From Clostridia bacterium (GTDB taxonomy: Bacteria; Bacillota; Clostridia; Oscillospirales; CAG-272): a stretch of 64,000 bases of DNA. Of this stretch, positions 46,374 through 54,713 are shown piece after piece. Each line of letters opens with the position of its first letter. Position 1 is the stretch's first letter. The notes under the pieces are model-generated. The model searched no databases, was not told the DNA's origin, and saw only the letters and a program-made list of their open reading frames with translations. The stretch lies in the NCBI GenBank assembly GCA_017536475.1, contig JAFXHH010000003.1, positions 1-64,000 on the forward strand, given 5' to 3'. The translations under genes and the position numbers were made by a program.

Positions 46374-46407
46374 AAGAAGTGGCTGTCTTAATAGACAGCC
46401 ACTTCTT
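46374..46407. terminator. bidirectional terminator between SLH and flavodoxin-like genes
   Basis: AAGAAGTGGCTGTCT and AGACAGCCACTTCTT form a 15-bp perfect stem with loop TAAT between convergent genes. Confidence 0.88.
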
Positions 46408-46419
46408 CGGTATTATGTA

Positions 46420-46839
46420 TTATTTCAGCTCGCCCTTGACCTTTTCTACCCATGCGAGAATGTCGGTCTTTTCAGCATCGGTTACCTTGGAATCAAAGAG
46501 TCCCATAGTGATCTTCATAGTATCCTCGATAACGTTGGTGCCTGCCTCGCGGAGAAGCTCTTTAGTCTTTTCGACACAAGCATCGTCTCCTGCGCTGAGG
46601 ATAGCGACATTTGCAGCGCCCGCCTTGCTGAGTCTGCCAAGGAAGAGTCTGTAGTCGTCGGGAAGTGCCTTTTTAATATTTATTGCGAGAATAACGATTC
46701 TTTCCTTATCGCAGGGATATGCGGGGGGAATTCTGTCGACAGCGTTAACGCTGAGATCATATTCCGCTTTGATCATGTTACCGATAGCGAGAAGCTTCTT
46801 CTTCTCGGGGTAGCAAAGTACTCTCATTTTGATTGCCAT
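46420..46839 (-). CDS. flavodoxin-like protein
   Basis: 139 residues from the ATG behind GGAGGACATAACA. The alpha/beta pattern with alternating strands (MRVLCYPE at the N terminus, IVILAINI, NVAILSAGDD) and the absence of a clear FMN P-loop suggest a flavodoxin-like or response-regulator-like fold without strong family identity. Soluble, no Cys-rich site. It has its own promoter and terminator. Function unknown; I am sure it is a gene, less sure of the fold. Confidence 0.65.
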   Translation of the reverse strand: MAIKMRVLCYPEKKKLLAIGNMIKAEYDLSVNAVDRIPPAYPCDKERIVILAINIKKALPDDYRLFLGRLSKAGAANVAILSAGDDACVEKTKELLREAGTNVIEDTMKITMGLFDSKVTDAEKTDILAWVEKVKGELK

Positions 46840-46885
46840 TGTTATGTCCTCCATTATCACGGCTCATGTCCGTATCATTAATTAA

Positions 46886-46914
46886 ATTGTACCATATTTC
46901 GATTTAAATTGCAA
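46886..46914 (-). promoter_or_regulatory. sigma-A promoter for the flavodoxin-like gene
   Basis: Minus strand: TTGCAA (46914-46909), 17-base spacer, TACAAT (46891-46886), about 45 bases before the start. Confidence 0.65.
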
Positions 46915-46992
46915 ACGTTTTACGACAAAAATGATATTTTTGTAGATTTCAACATAAAATCCTTATAATTTTGTATATTATGACAACAAATA

Positions 46993-47721
46993 TTATTTGA
47001 ACTCGATAAGATACTTGTCGTAAACGCGGTTTCGCATGATGCGATAGCTATCTGTATCTGCATCCGAGCCGAAAAGTCCGTTCTCCTTTATCGCGGTGAC
47101 GATATACTCGGGGTTGAGGTTTTCGGTGCTTCCTGCAGAGAGAATAGTATTGATCGTCATCTGTCCTGCGGAGGCATTGAAAGAGATCTTTTTGATAAAC
47201 GTGGTTATATCAACGTCCTTTTCGCCCGATTTTGACTTTTTCTTCATAATTATGGGCGATGAGAAGAGAGCAGCCGCCTTTTTCTCGGTTTCTTCGTTAA
47301 TCCTTGGGGATTTAAGGGTTATAGTATAGTCGGCGTATGCGATATCCGCGAATTTAGTTGAAGGATAGTAAGCCTCCAGCACGTACATCTCGTCGGTGAG
47401 GTGAGAATTGAGGCGGTTTTTGATCTCCTCAAGGCTTATTTTGCGCTCTATTTTGAGATCTGCCATTTCACACATGCTTTCGGTACCAACCGAAAGGGGA
47501 ACACCGAAAACGAGCTTTGCGTGAGGGTTGAAGCCTTTTGTGTACCACATAGGAATTGCGGCTCTCACCAAAACTCTGTGGAAGGTCCTTTGTAGATCGA
47601 GATGAGAGATGAACTGAAGATTTCCTATCTTGCAGAATTTTATCCTGACGGTTTCGGGGGCTTCAAGCATAGGGAGGTCGAGCTTTTTAGCGCCGGGTCT
47701 TATTTTCTTTTCGGACAGCAC
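46993..47721 (-). CDS. DUF2344 (TIGR03936) radical-SAM-linked protein
   Basis: 242 residues. The GNLQFISHLDLQRTFHRVLVR and WYTKGFNPHAKLVFGVPLSVG stretches define the family, which almost always sits directly after, or fused to, a TIGR03960-type radical SAM protein. Here its start overlaps the end of that gene by 22 bases, so translation is coupled. It is thought to bind RNA or the partner's substrate; no activity is established. Last gene of a minus-strand operon starting at rlmB. Confidence 0.9.
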   Translation of the reverse strand: MLSEKKIRPGAKKLDLPMLEAPETVRIKFCKIGNLQFISHLDLQRTFHRVLVRAAIPMWYTKGFNPHAKLVFGVPLSVGTESMCEMADLKIERKISLEEIKNRLNSHLTDEMYVLEAYYPSTKFADIAYADYTITLKSPRINEETEKKAAALFSSPIIMKKKSKSGEKDVDITTFIKKISFNASAGQMTINTILSAGSTENLNPEYIVTAIKENGLFGSDADTDSYRIMRNRVYDKYLIEFK

Positions 47722-49556
47722 GATCTTTCACCTCCAAGCTTATTTGCTCCGCATCCCGAGCATTTTTCACGGCAGTTGGGCGTAGTCGAGCCCTCGTGTG
47801 CCTTTTTGCTTTCTCTGATAAGGAATTCCTTGGTCACGCCGCAATCGATGATATCCCAGGGAAGAATCTCGTCGTACGAATAGCGTCTGTTGGCGTAAAA
47901 TGCGGGGTCTACGCCCGAGCGCTCAAATACGGACATCCACTTATCGAAATCGAAATATTCGCTCCACGCGTCAAATTTGAAGCCTTCTCGGCAGGCGAGC
48001 TCGAGCGCAGGGGCAAGTCTTCTGTCTCCGCGAGCCAATACTGCCTCTATGCAGCATATTTCAGCCTCGTGATGCTGATACTTGATCTTTCTGTCGGTAA
48101 CGCATTTGCCGATAAATTCCTGCTTTTCCTTAATAACCTCGAGAGTGTCCTGGGGCTCCCACTGGAAAGGAGTGAAGGGCTTGGGAATAAAGGGGGACAC
48201 GCTAAAAGTGACCTGCGGTGATTTTGCACGGTTTCTGTTGGGATTGGCATAAAATGCCTCGATGACCTTTTTAGCAAGTGCGGGTATGCCCATAAGATCC
48301 TCCTCGGTCTCGGTGGGAAGGCCTTGCATAAAGTAGAGCTTGACCTGTGTTTTGCCTGCATCGAACGCTACGTTGACAGCTCTCATAATATCGTCCTCAA
48401 GGACGTTTTTATTTATAACGTCGCGAAGCCTTTGTGTTCCTGCTTCGGGAGCAAAGGTAAGGGAAGATGAACGAACCGATGCCACCTTTTCCATAAGCTC
48501 CTTGGTAAAGCTATCGACGCGCAGAGACGGCAGAGAGAAGCTGACCATATTTTCTTGCGTCCAGTCGAGAAGCTTGTCCGTAAGCTCGGGAAGTCCCGTA
48601 TAGTCGCTGATAGAAAGCGAAGCGAGAGATATTTCCTCGTATCCCGTGTTTTCAAATATGCACTTTGCTTGTTCGTTAAGGAGATCGGGTGATTTTTCAC
48701 GAACGGGGCGATAAATTATACCCGCCTGGCAGAAACGGCAGCCTCTGATACAGCCTCTGAACACCTCGAGCATGATTCTGTCGTGAACCACCTCAGTATA
48801 AGGCATAATTGCATAATCCGGGAAAGGTGCTTTGTCGAGATCCTCGACGATACGCTTGATGATTTTTGTGGGAATATCGTCGTATAAGGGCGTATATGCC
48901 TTGATCGTTCCGTCTTCGTTATATTCAACATTATACAGCGAGGGCACGTATACACCGGGAATGGTTCTTGCGGCTTCGTGGAGGAAGTCTGCCTTAGTAT
49001 ATCTACCTTCGTCCTTCATCTTTATGTAGAGGCGGACTATTTCGACAAGTAGGCTTTCACCCTCTCCGATATTGAAAAGATCGAAGAAATCTGCAACCGG
49101 CTCGGGGTTATAAGCGCAGGGACCGCCTCCGATGACGATGGGAAAATCTTCGCCTCGGTTGGATGCTCGGAGGGGGATCTCGGAAAGCTCAAGCATATTC
49201 AATACGTTGGTATAGGACATTTCGTATTGTAGAGTGAAGCCGAGAAAATCGAAATCCTTTACGTTGTCCTTGCTTTCGTGCGCCCAAAGCGGAATTTTGT
49301 GCTCCGCCATTTTCTCCTGCATATCTACCCATGGGTCATAGACTCTTTCGCACCAAATATCTTCCTCGCGATTGAGGCAATCGTAAAGGATTCTGACGCC
49401 GAGGTTGGACATGCCTATTTCGTAAGTGTCGGGAAAGGCGAAGGCGAATCTTGCTTTTATTTTTGCCTTATCCTTGATTATCTGACCGTATTCTCCGCCA
49501 GAATAGCGTCCGGGCTTTGAAACCTGTTTGAGAATCGAGTTTAACTTATCGTTCAT
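47700..49556 (-). CDS. radical SAM protein, TIGR03960 family
   Basis: 618 residues. A B12-binding-like N-terminal domain (about 1-240, FAFAFPDTYEIGMSNLG) precedes the radical SAM core with C269, C273, C276 in CIRGCRFCQAGIIYRPVR. A C-terminal Cys motif CREKCSGCGANKLGG may hold a second cluster or zinc. The family is conserved in Clostridia, linked with DUF2344, and often adjacent to ribosome or rne/rng genes; a modification of rRNA, tRNA or a ribosomal protein is suspected. The ATG overlaps the stop of the upstream gene by four bases (ATGA). Confidence 0.93.
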   Translation of the reverse strand: MNDKLNSILKQVSKPGRYSGGEYGQIIKDKAKIKARFAFAFPDTYEIGMSNLGVRILYDCLNREEDIWCERVYDPWVDMQEKMAEHKIPLWAHESKDNVKDFDFLGFTLQYEMSYTNVLNMLELSEIPLRASNRGEDFPIVIGGGPCAYNPEPVADFFDLFNIGEGESLLVEIVRLYIKMKDEGRYTKADFLHEAARTIPGVYVPSLYNVEYNEDGTIKAYTPLYDDIPTKIIKRIVEDLDKAPFPDYAIMPYTEVVHDRIMLEVFRGCIRGCRFCQAGIIYRPVREKSPDLLNEQAKCIFENTGYEEISLASLSISDYTGLPELTDKLLDWTQENMVSFSLPSLRVDSFTKELMEKVASVRSSSLTFAPEAGTQRLRDVINKNVLEDDIMRAVNVAFDAGKTQVKLYFMQGLPTETEEDLMGIPALAKKVIEAFYANPNRNRAKSPQVTFSVSPFIPKPFTPFQWEPQDTLEVIKEKQEFIGKCVTDRKIKYQHHEAEICCIEAVLARGDRRLAPALELACREGFKFDAWSEYFDFDKWMSVFERSGVDPAFYANRRYSYDEILPWDIIDCGVTKEFLIRESKKAHEGSTTPNCREKCSGCGANKLGGERSCCPKRK

Positions 49557-52324
49557 TTTTGCTTTTTATCTCCGTTTTGAAGAGTGGAATTTTTTGGTTC
49601 GTCTATTCTTTTTTTGAATTTCAGCAATGCAACTAATATAGGGACAAGGCCCAATAGCAATCCAACATTGAGTATGAGCGAACTGTGCGCCTTTATGAAA
49701 TCCAAGATTATCGAGGTAGTTTCTGAATTTATTATAAGCGATAACAGGCATGAGAGGACAAGTCCCGTTATCATTAAGCCGTAATTTATGTATTTGCATA
49801 TGCTTCTTTGACGGACTATCTCCTGAGCCGCGCGAACGATATTGGCAAGACAGAATCCGTCTGAAGCAGAAATGACTTTACTGTCCACTATATCGTTAGA
49901 TATATGGAACTCTTGATCTTTAGGTTTGAATACTCCAACGGAAATCCTTTCTCCCGTATTTTGCTCGAAATAAACGTCATTGATATGGGGCTCATAGGAT
50001 TCAACGAACACCTTAACGCCGCACTGTTCAAGTTCGTGAGCCGATTGGATGAATTTAGGATTAACATTGCTGCCTAATATGAATCCCAGCTTTGGAATAC
50101 CGTCAAATGCCATATAAAGCACGGAACGGTCTGTGCCTTTAGTAGCCCCGTGAAGAGCACTGTCGGTTTTAACCTTGATATTGTGGGCTTTCATATAGTT
50201 TTTGTCACCAAACAAAATATTAGTTGATGCAGAATAAGTAAGGTCGACGCCGTTATCGGTGATACTGTTGATCACAATATCCTTGGGCTTTGATGTCTGT
50301 TGAATCTTACCCAAAGAAGATATGGTGCCGTTCAGCGCATTAAATACTTCATATGCTATATTCAGGGAATCGTTATCCGAAGTGTTTTGAGGCTGTATCT
50401 CGGAATATGAGCTCAAGGATACAACATCTTTGTCCTTAAATATAACGTTTTGAGCTTTAGAATATTCATCCGCCGCGTCGTATCCGATCAAAGCAATTTT
50501 GTTGCTTGCAAGATTTGTTGAGATAATATGCTCGTGGAAAGGGAAAATACATACGCACGACAAGGGAATACAAAGAAAAACTGCGACTGTGGCCGAGGTT
50601 ATTCCGTTCATTAATTTGCCCGTTGATATCGCAAACGCGCAACCCATTATAAGCGCAACCAGCGGAACTACGCCCATAATATAGATAAGATTAACTGATG
50701 GAGCCTTGCTATGAGAGGTCTTTTTGAAATATCCGCTTATAAGCTTTGTTTTTCTTATCTTGTAGGTCTTTTCGTTATGATAATGATTCAGCTCCTCCGG
50801 ATCGATGCTTTCGGCGGTAAACAGGTTGTTTGACGACGCGATCAGATCGAAAGCAGATGCTTCTTTAAAGCAAGTTGCAAGATCGGCAGCAACGGTAAGT
50901 AAAGAATAGAGAGCTACGCAGGTGCCGAACAACGAAAAATCAGACGTCTGCATAGATTTGTGGTTTATCGCGTAAATAATCAATGCCAATACATCGTATA
51001 TCGCGTATATTGACATAACGAATGCCAGAATTGAATATTGATCGGGGTCAAATTTGAGTATACCCGTAATTCCGGCAAATAACTTTTTGTGAAGAACAAG
51101 TGCTACAAGTGCAACCAGGACGAGCTCTATAAAGAGCAGTACAGGGAAGCTTTCCGTACGGGTGGAATAACAATCGAAATAGACTGTTATAGAGGCGATC
51201 ATTAGAAATAAAACAAATACCGACGCCAACAGTACTGTTAAAGATTTTTTGTTGGATTGATATGTTTGACTAATGCGCGGGATCTGGTTTCTGTCGGTCA
51301 ATTCCTTGTCACAAAAACCGTAAGGCTTTTTGTTGCCTTCGGCAACAAAGTCGGAGCTGCTTTCCAATATGGCAGTATGAGTTTTTTCCTCACCGACCTT
51401 GGATTTTATCTCGTCGTCATATCCCAATTTGAGTAGAAGGGAAATGTCGTTATCATCGTAAAATTCCTGATCTTCGATATCAATTTCTGTTTCTGCATCA
51501 GAGTCTGCAGAAACTTGCTCAAGAGACGGCAAAATATGTTTGAACTTTGGCAAACCTTCCTGCAATTCATCGTGCACGTAGTCGTTAGGATCTAAAATCA
51601 ATATAGGCTTGATCTCTTCGGGAACGAAGGGAGTTCCGGTATCCTCACAGGTATCTTCCTCAAGCTCATATTCGCCATTTTCCGTAGGCTCATCATTTAT
51701 TTGAAGTTCAAGACCGTCGTTAATTCCGAGACTATTGTCAGCGAGGTCGGCAGTTATATCGTATTCTTCATCCTCTACCGCAAATTCGTCTACTTCGGCG
51801 GGGATTTCTTCGGCAGAGAGGATTTCTTCGTTTTCCTCAAAGGCTTCTGCTATGTTCCCATCCTCTTCAAAGAACTCTGGTTCGGAGACTATCTCTTCGT
51901 TTCCGTCGATAATTTCTGATACGTCCTCGTCATCTTCAAAGAACTCTGGTTCGGAGACTATCTCCTCGTTTTCTTCGAAAATTTCTGCTACATCTTCGTC
52001 GTTTTCAAAGAACTCGGGCACGGAGATTGTTCTTTCGTCTTCGTCGGAGGCTTTGTATTCAAAGCTTATTCCTTCATCTTCTTCTGCGATTACAGCTTCG
52101 ATCTCGTTAGTATCTTCGGGGTGTTGATCATCCTTTCCGTCGTCTTCGACAGTTTCTTCGCTAAACAATTTAGACAAAACGGCGCTTAATTCGAGATCTT
52201 CTTCTGATTCGGAGGTCTCATAAGACGGATCCTCAATTTCATTGGAGGATTCGGTGCCGTACGATTTTTTTAATTGTTCAAGTATAATGTCAAGCTCCCT
52301 GTCTTTTTTATTCTTTTTTGACAT
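49553..52324 (-). CDS. degenerate P-type-ATPase-like membrane protein with acidic N-terminal region
   Basis: 923 residues. The first 340 are very acidic and probably unfolded, with three 23-residue repeats (ENEEIVSEPEFF types, about 100-170). Membrane segments lie near 362-385, 393-412, 430-452, 463-482, 545-568, 575-595, 846-866 and 884-902. The soluble part between 600 and 840 follows P-type ATPase order: the stretch before the phosphorylation site, then VIFKDKD at 627-633 where DKTGT should be, then VLYMAFDGIPKLGF at 735-748, then QCGVKVFVESYEP at 767-779 where GIKVVMLTGD should be. The catalytic Asp and TGD are therefore missing. I infer a non-pumping relative. Co-transcribed with rlmB and the radical SAM pair. 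Confidence 0.75.
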   Translation of the reverse strand: MSKKNKKDRELDIILEQLKKSYGTESSNEIEDPSYETSESEEDLELSAVLSKLFSEETVEDDGKDDQHPEDTNEIEAVIAEEDEGISFEYKASDEDERTISVPEFFENDEDVAEIFEENEEIVSEPEFFEDDEDVSEIIDGNEEIVSEPEFFEEDGNIAEAFEENEEILSAEEIPAEVDEFAVEDEEYDITADLADNSLGINDGLELQINDEPTENGEYELEEDTCEDTGTPFVPEEIKPILILDPNDYVHDELQEGLPKFKHILPSLEQVSADSDAETEIDIEDQEFYDDNDISLLLKLGYDDEIKSKVGEEKTHTAILESSSDFVAEGNKKPYGFCDKELTDRNQIPRISQTYQSNKKSLTVLLASVFVLFLMIASITVYFDCYSTRTESFPVLLFIELVLVALVALVLHKKLFAGITGILKFDPDQYSILAFVMSIYAIYDVLALIIYAINHKSMQTSDFSLFGTCVALYSLLTVAADLATCFKEASAFDLIASSNNLFTAESIDPEELNHYHNEKTYKIRKTKLISGYFKKTSHSKAPSVNLIYIMGVVPLVALIMGCAFAISTGKLMNGITSATVAVFLCIPLSCVCIFPFHEHIISTNLASNKIALIGYDAADEYSKAQNVIFKDKDVVSLSSYSEIQPQNTSDNDSLNIAYEVFNALNGTISSLGKIQQTSKPKDIVINSITDNGVDLTYSASTNILFGDKNYMKAHNIKVKTDSALHGATKGTDRSVLYMAFDGIPKLGFILGSNVNPKFIQSAHELEQCGVKVFVESYEPHINDVYFEQNTGERISVGVFKPKDQEFHISNDIVDSKVISASDGFCLANIVRAAQEIVRQRSICKYINYGLMITGLVLSCLLSLIINSETTSIILDFIKAHSSLILNVGLLLGLVPILVALLKFKKRIDEPKNSTLQNGDKKQK
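51864..52070. repeat. three 69-bp tandem repeats in the acidic region
   Basis: TCTTCAAAGAACTCTGG-type units start near 51864, 51933 and 52002, exactly 69 bases (23 codons) apart. The first two are nearly identical. Confidence 0.85.
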
Positions 52325-52350
52325 TCGATAATCCTCCTTTTTGATAGACT

Positions 52351-53229
52351 TTAGCCGTTTCTGTGCTGTTTCGCAACCTCACAGAGAATAACTGCGGCAG
52401 CGGTCGAAACGTTAAATGAGTTGACCTTTCCATACATTGGTATCGATATAAGCACGTCGCAGTTGTCGGTCACGATTTTGGATACACCGTTTCCTTCGCT
52501 TCCGAAGACAAGAGCACAAGGGCCCTTGAAGTTGGCTTCATAATAAGGGGCTCCTCCTGCTTCTGCGGCAAATACCCATACGCCTTTTTCTTTGAGAGAA
52601 AGAATGGTATTCGTTATATTAGGTACCTTGGCTATAGCCATGTGCTCAATAGCTCCTGCAGAAGATCGGGATACTAATGGTGTCAGTCCGGTCGATCGTC
52701 TCTTGGGAATAATTATACCGTGTGCTCCCGAGCCTTCTGCACATCTGATCAGCGCGCCGAGATTATAAGGATCGGTGAGCCCGTCGGCGATGACTATGAT
52801 GGGATCTTCGCCTCGGCTCCTTGCGATTTCCAAAATATCTTCAACAGAGCAGTATTCTTTTTCGGATGCCATGGCGATTATGCCTTGATGAGTAGCAAAT
52901 CCCGACATAGCATCAAGCTTGGTCTTATCCGTTTCTACGACAGGTATACCTTTTTCTACCGCCATAGCTACGAGCATAACTATAGAGCCTTCACGTTCTC
53001 CGCGTTGAACGAGGATCTTATCTATCTCTCTGTTCGATTTAAGCAACTCTCTCACGGCATTTCTTCCTATGACAAGACCGAGACCTTCGTCCTCGGTGTT
53101 GTTTTCTATGTTAGAATATTTGCCGTAACGAGTAGTGCGTTGGGAGTTGTTTAGGTGCTCCTTTTTGTTGTAATTTTTAGAAGCGTATTTTTCTGAACCG
53201 CTTTTCTTATTATTCTTTTTGTTATCCAT
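52351..53229 (-). CDS. rlmB: 23S rRNA (guanosine-2'-O-)-methyltransferase RlmB
   Basis: 292 residues. A Lys/Asn-rich N-terminal tail (1-50) is followed by the SpoU substrate-binding domain (GLVIGRNAVRELLKSNR) and the SPOUT knot with ADGLTDPYNLGALIRCAEGSG, LVFGSEGNGVS and IPMYGKVNSFNVSTAAAVIL. It methylates G2251 (E. coli numbering) of 23S rRNA. RBS AGGAATTCA. First gene of the operon, upstream of the pseudo-ATPase (26-base gap). A second SpoU-family gene lies at 56489-57247. Confidence 0.93.
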   Translation of the reverse strand: MDNKKNNKKSGSEKYASKNYNKKEHLNNSQRTTRYGKYSNIENNTEDEGLGLVIGRNAVRELLKSNREIDKILVQRGEREGSIVMLVAMAVEKGIPVVETDKTKLDAMSGFATHQGIIAMASEKEYCSVEDILEIARSRGEDPIIVIADGLTDPYNLGALIRCAEGSGAHGIIIPKRRSTGLTPLVSRSSAGAIEHMAIAKVPNITNTILSLKEKGVWVFAAEAGGAPYYEANFKGPCALVFGSEGNGVSKIVTDNCDVLISIPMYGKVNSFNVSTAAAVILCEVAKQHRNG

Positions 53230-53306
53230 TGAATTCCTACCTAAATGATAAATTTTGACGTCGTGTGAACCGCATAGGTCATTCTATACATCGTATATCA
53301 TCTTAT

Positions 53307-53335
53307 ATTATATCATATTTACTCTTTTTTGTATA
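53307..53335 (-). promoter_or_regulatory. probable sigma-A promoter of the rlmB operon
   Basis: Minus strand: TATACA (53335-53330), 17-base spacer, TATAAT (53312-53307), about 75 bases before the rlmB start. Confidence 0.55.
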
Positions 53336-53364
53336 TAGTTTTTGCATTTATTTTTTAAAATAAA

Positions 53365-53393
53365 AAACATATCCGATCGTATCGGATATGTTT
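53365..53393 (-). terminator. terminator after the small membrane protein gene
   Basis: AAACATATCCGAT and ATCGGATATGTTT form a 13-bp perfect stem with a three-base loop; the minus strand continues into a T-rich tract. Confidence 0.82.
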
Positions 53394-53411
53394 AAACGCT
53401 ATGAGAGTTGT

Positions 53412-53705
53412 TTAGTTGTTGTAGGGATCTTCGTAATCGTCGTGTTCCTCGTGCTCCTCGTGCTCATCTTCGTGCTTGGATTTTCGGTTTTGCTCTGCAA
53501 CTATAAACAATATGAACAGTACGCCGATAACGATCGCATTGAAGGGTGATTTGCCGAAAATAGAGAACAGGACTCCGCCTGCTGCGGTTGCCGACATTCC
53601 AATAATTGCCCAAAGAGTAGATTTTCTCAAGATGCCGTAAACCAATGGAATAAGACCGCAAAGAAGGCCTGCAAAAAGTCCGATCAATATATCTTCGGTG
53701 ATCAT
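53412..53705 (-). CDS. small membrane protein with His/Glu/Asp-rich tail
   Basis: 97 residues. Three hydrophobic segments (about 7-25, 30-48, 55-70) fill most of the protein; the C-terminal 25 residues, KHEDEHEEHEEHDDYEDPYNN, are packed with His, Glu and Asp and could bind divalent metals. RBS AAGGAGGCATGAT. Own promoter and terminator. I recognise no family. The ORF is certainly translated-looking given the RBS and the hydrophobic profile. Confidence 0.72.
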   Translation of the reverse strand: MITEDILIGLFAGLLCGLIPLVYGILRKSTLWAIIGMSATAAGGVLFSIFGKSPFNAIVIGVLFILFIVAEQNRKSKHEDEHEEHEEHDDYEDPYNN

Positions 53706-53740
53706 ATCATGCCTCCTTAAGTGATAGTCATATTACTTAC

Positions 53741-53769
53741 ATTTTAAACCATAAAAAGAAAAAAGTCAA
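53741..53769 (-). promoter_or_regulatory. sigma-A promoter for the small membrane protein
   Basis: Minus strand: TTGACT (53769-53764), 17-base spacer, TAAAAT (53746-53741). Confidence 0.68.
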
Positions 53770-53839
53770 TATATTTATCAAAAAAATTTGTAATAAGTCG
53801 CAAAAACGAAGTGCAAAATAAAATGGAAAGGAGGTTTTT

Positions 53840-54619
53840 ATGAAAAAGCCAAAAATATTGCAAATTGTCATATTGATCATTGTGATTATTACGCTGTCGC
53901 TGGAAGTTGGAGCTGTGAGCTCGGGGTGTAGTTGGTACTGTGTGCATAGAATGGATCACAAGCAACCGATCGTTGATTCTTCGATTGCTTACGTGCAGGA
54001 TTATAACGGTTTTTATATAGATAAGAAACACGGAGATGAATCCTCTGACAAGATAGTATATCTGACGTTTGATGCGGGATATGAGAATGGAAATATAAGC
54101 AAGATCCTTGACGTTATGAAGGAAGAGAATGTTACGGGAGCTTTTTTCGTCCTCGGAAATCTGATTGAAAAAAACAGCGAATTGGTAATACGTATGTTCA
54201 ATGAGGGACATTTGGTATGCAACCATACGTATTCACACAAGCCTATGGTCAATAAGAGCAAGACAGAAATAGAGGCAGAGCTTTCTAAGCTGGAAAAGGT
54301 TTGTTTGGAAAAAACGGGGAAAAGCCTGTCTAAATATTACCGTCCTCCCGAGGGGAGATTTGATGAAGCAAGCATGAAATATGTCAACGAACTTGGATAC
54401 AAGACGGTCTTTTGGAGCTTTGCTTACGCCGATTGGGACAATAACAATCAAATGTCCCCCGATTCTGCAAAGAAAAAGATAATGGAGAATATTCACAACG
54501 GGGAAGTTATGTTGTTGCACCCGACCTCGTCCACTAATGCAGAGATCCTTTTGGACGTAATAAAAGAGCTTAAAGAGCAGGGATATAGGTTCGGCACTCT
54601 GGATGAGTTATGCTCCTGA
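53840..54619 (+). CDS. polysaccharide deacetylase, PdaA type
   Basis: 259 residues, RBS GGAAAGGAGG. A membrane or signal segment (about 7-27) is followed by the carbohydrate esterase 4 domain: TFDAGYENG with D78, NHTYSH with H129 and H133, and RPPEGRF. This matches PdaA, which removes acetyl groups from muramic acid so that cortex-specific muramic delta-lactam can form during sporulation. The NG after YE is typical of the PdaA subgroup. Alone on the plus strand between minus-strand genes; I could not see a clear sporulation promoter. Confidence 0.9.
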   Translation: MKKPKILQIVILIIVIITLSLEVGAVSSGCSWYCVHRMDHKQPIVDSSIAYVQDYNGFYIDKKHGDESSDKIVYLTFDAGYENGNISKILDVMKEENVTGAFFVLGNLIEKNSELVIRMFNEGHLVCNHTYSHKPMVNKSKTEIEAELSKLEKVCLEKTGKSLSKYYRPPEGRFDEASMKYVNELGYKTVFWSFAYADWDNNNQMSPDSAKKKIMENIHNGEVMLLHPTSSTNAEILLDVIKELKEQGYRFGTLDELCS

Positions 54620-54674
54620 TATAGCCCTTTAATAGTTATTATATGAGATCGATTTATATCGGTCACTATTATAA

Positions 54675-54708
54675 AAGATCCGCACACCCTTAAGGGAATG
54701 CGGATCTT
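54675..54708. terminator. bidirectional terminator between pdaA and the YesL-like gene
   Basis: AAGATCCGCA pairs with TGCGGATCTT, with an inner CCC/GGG stem, between convergent genes. Confidence 0.85.
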
Positions 54709-54713
54709 GCAAT

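Noticed and set aside
49553-52324. Functional cation-transporting P-type ATPase
   Set aside because: The phosphorylation DKTGT and the TGD motif are both lost, so pumping is unlikely despite the fold similarity.
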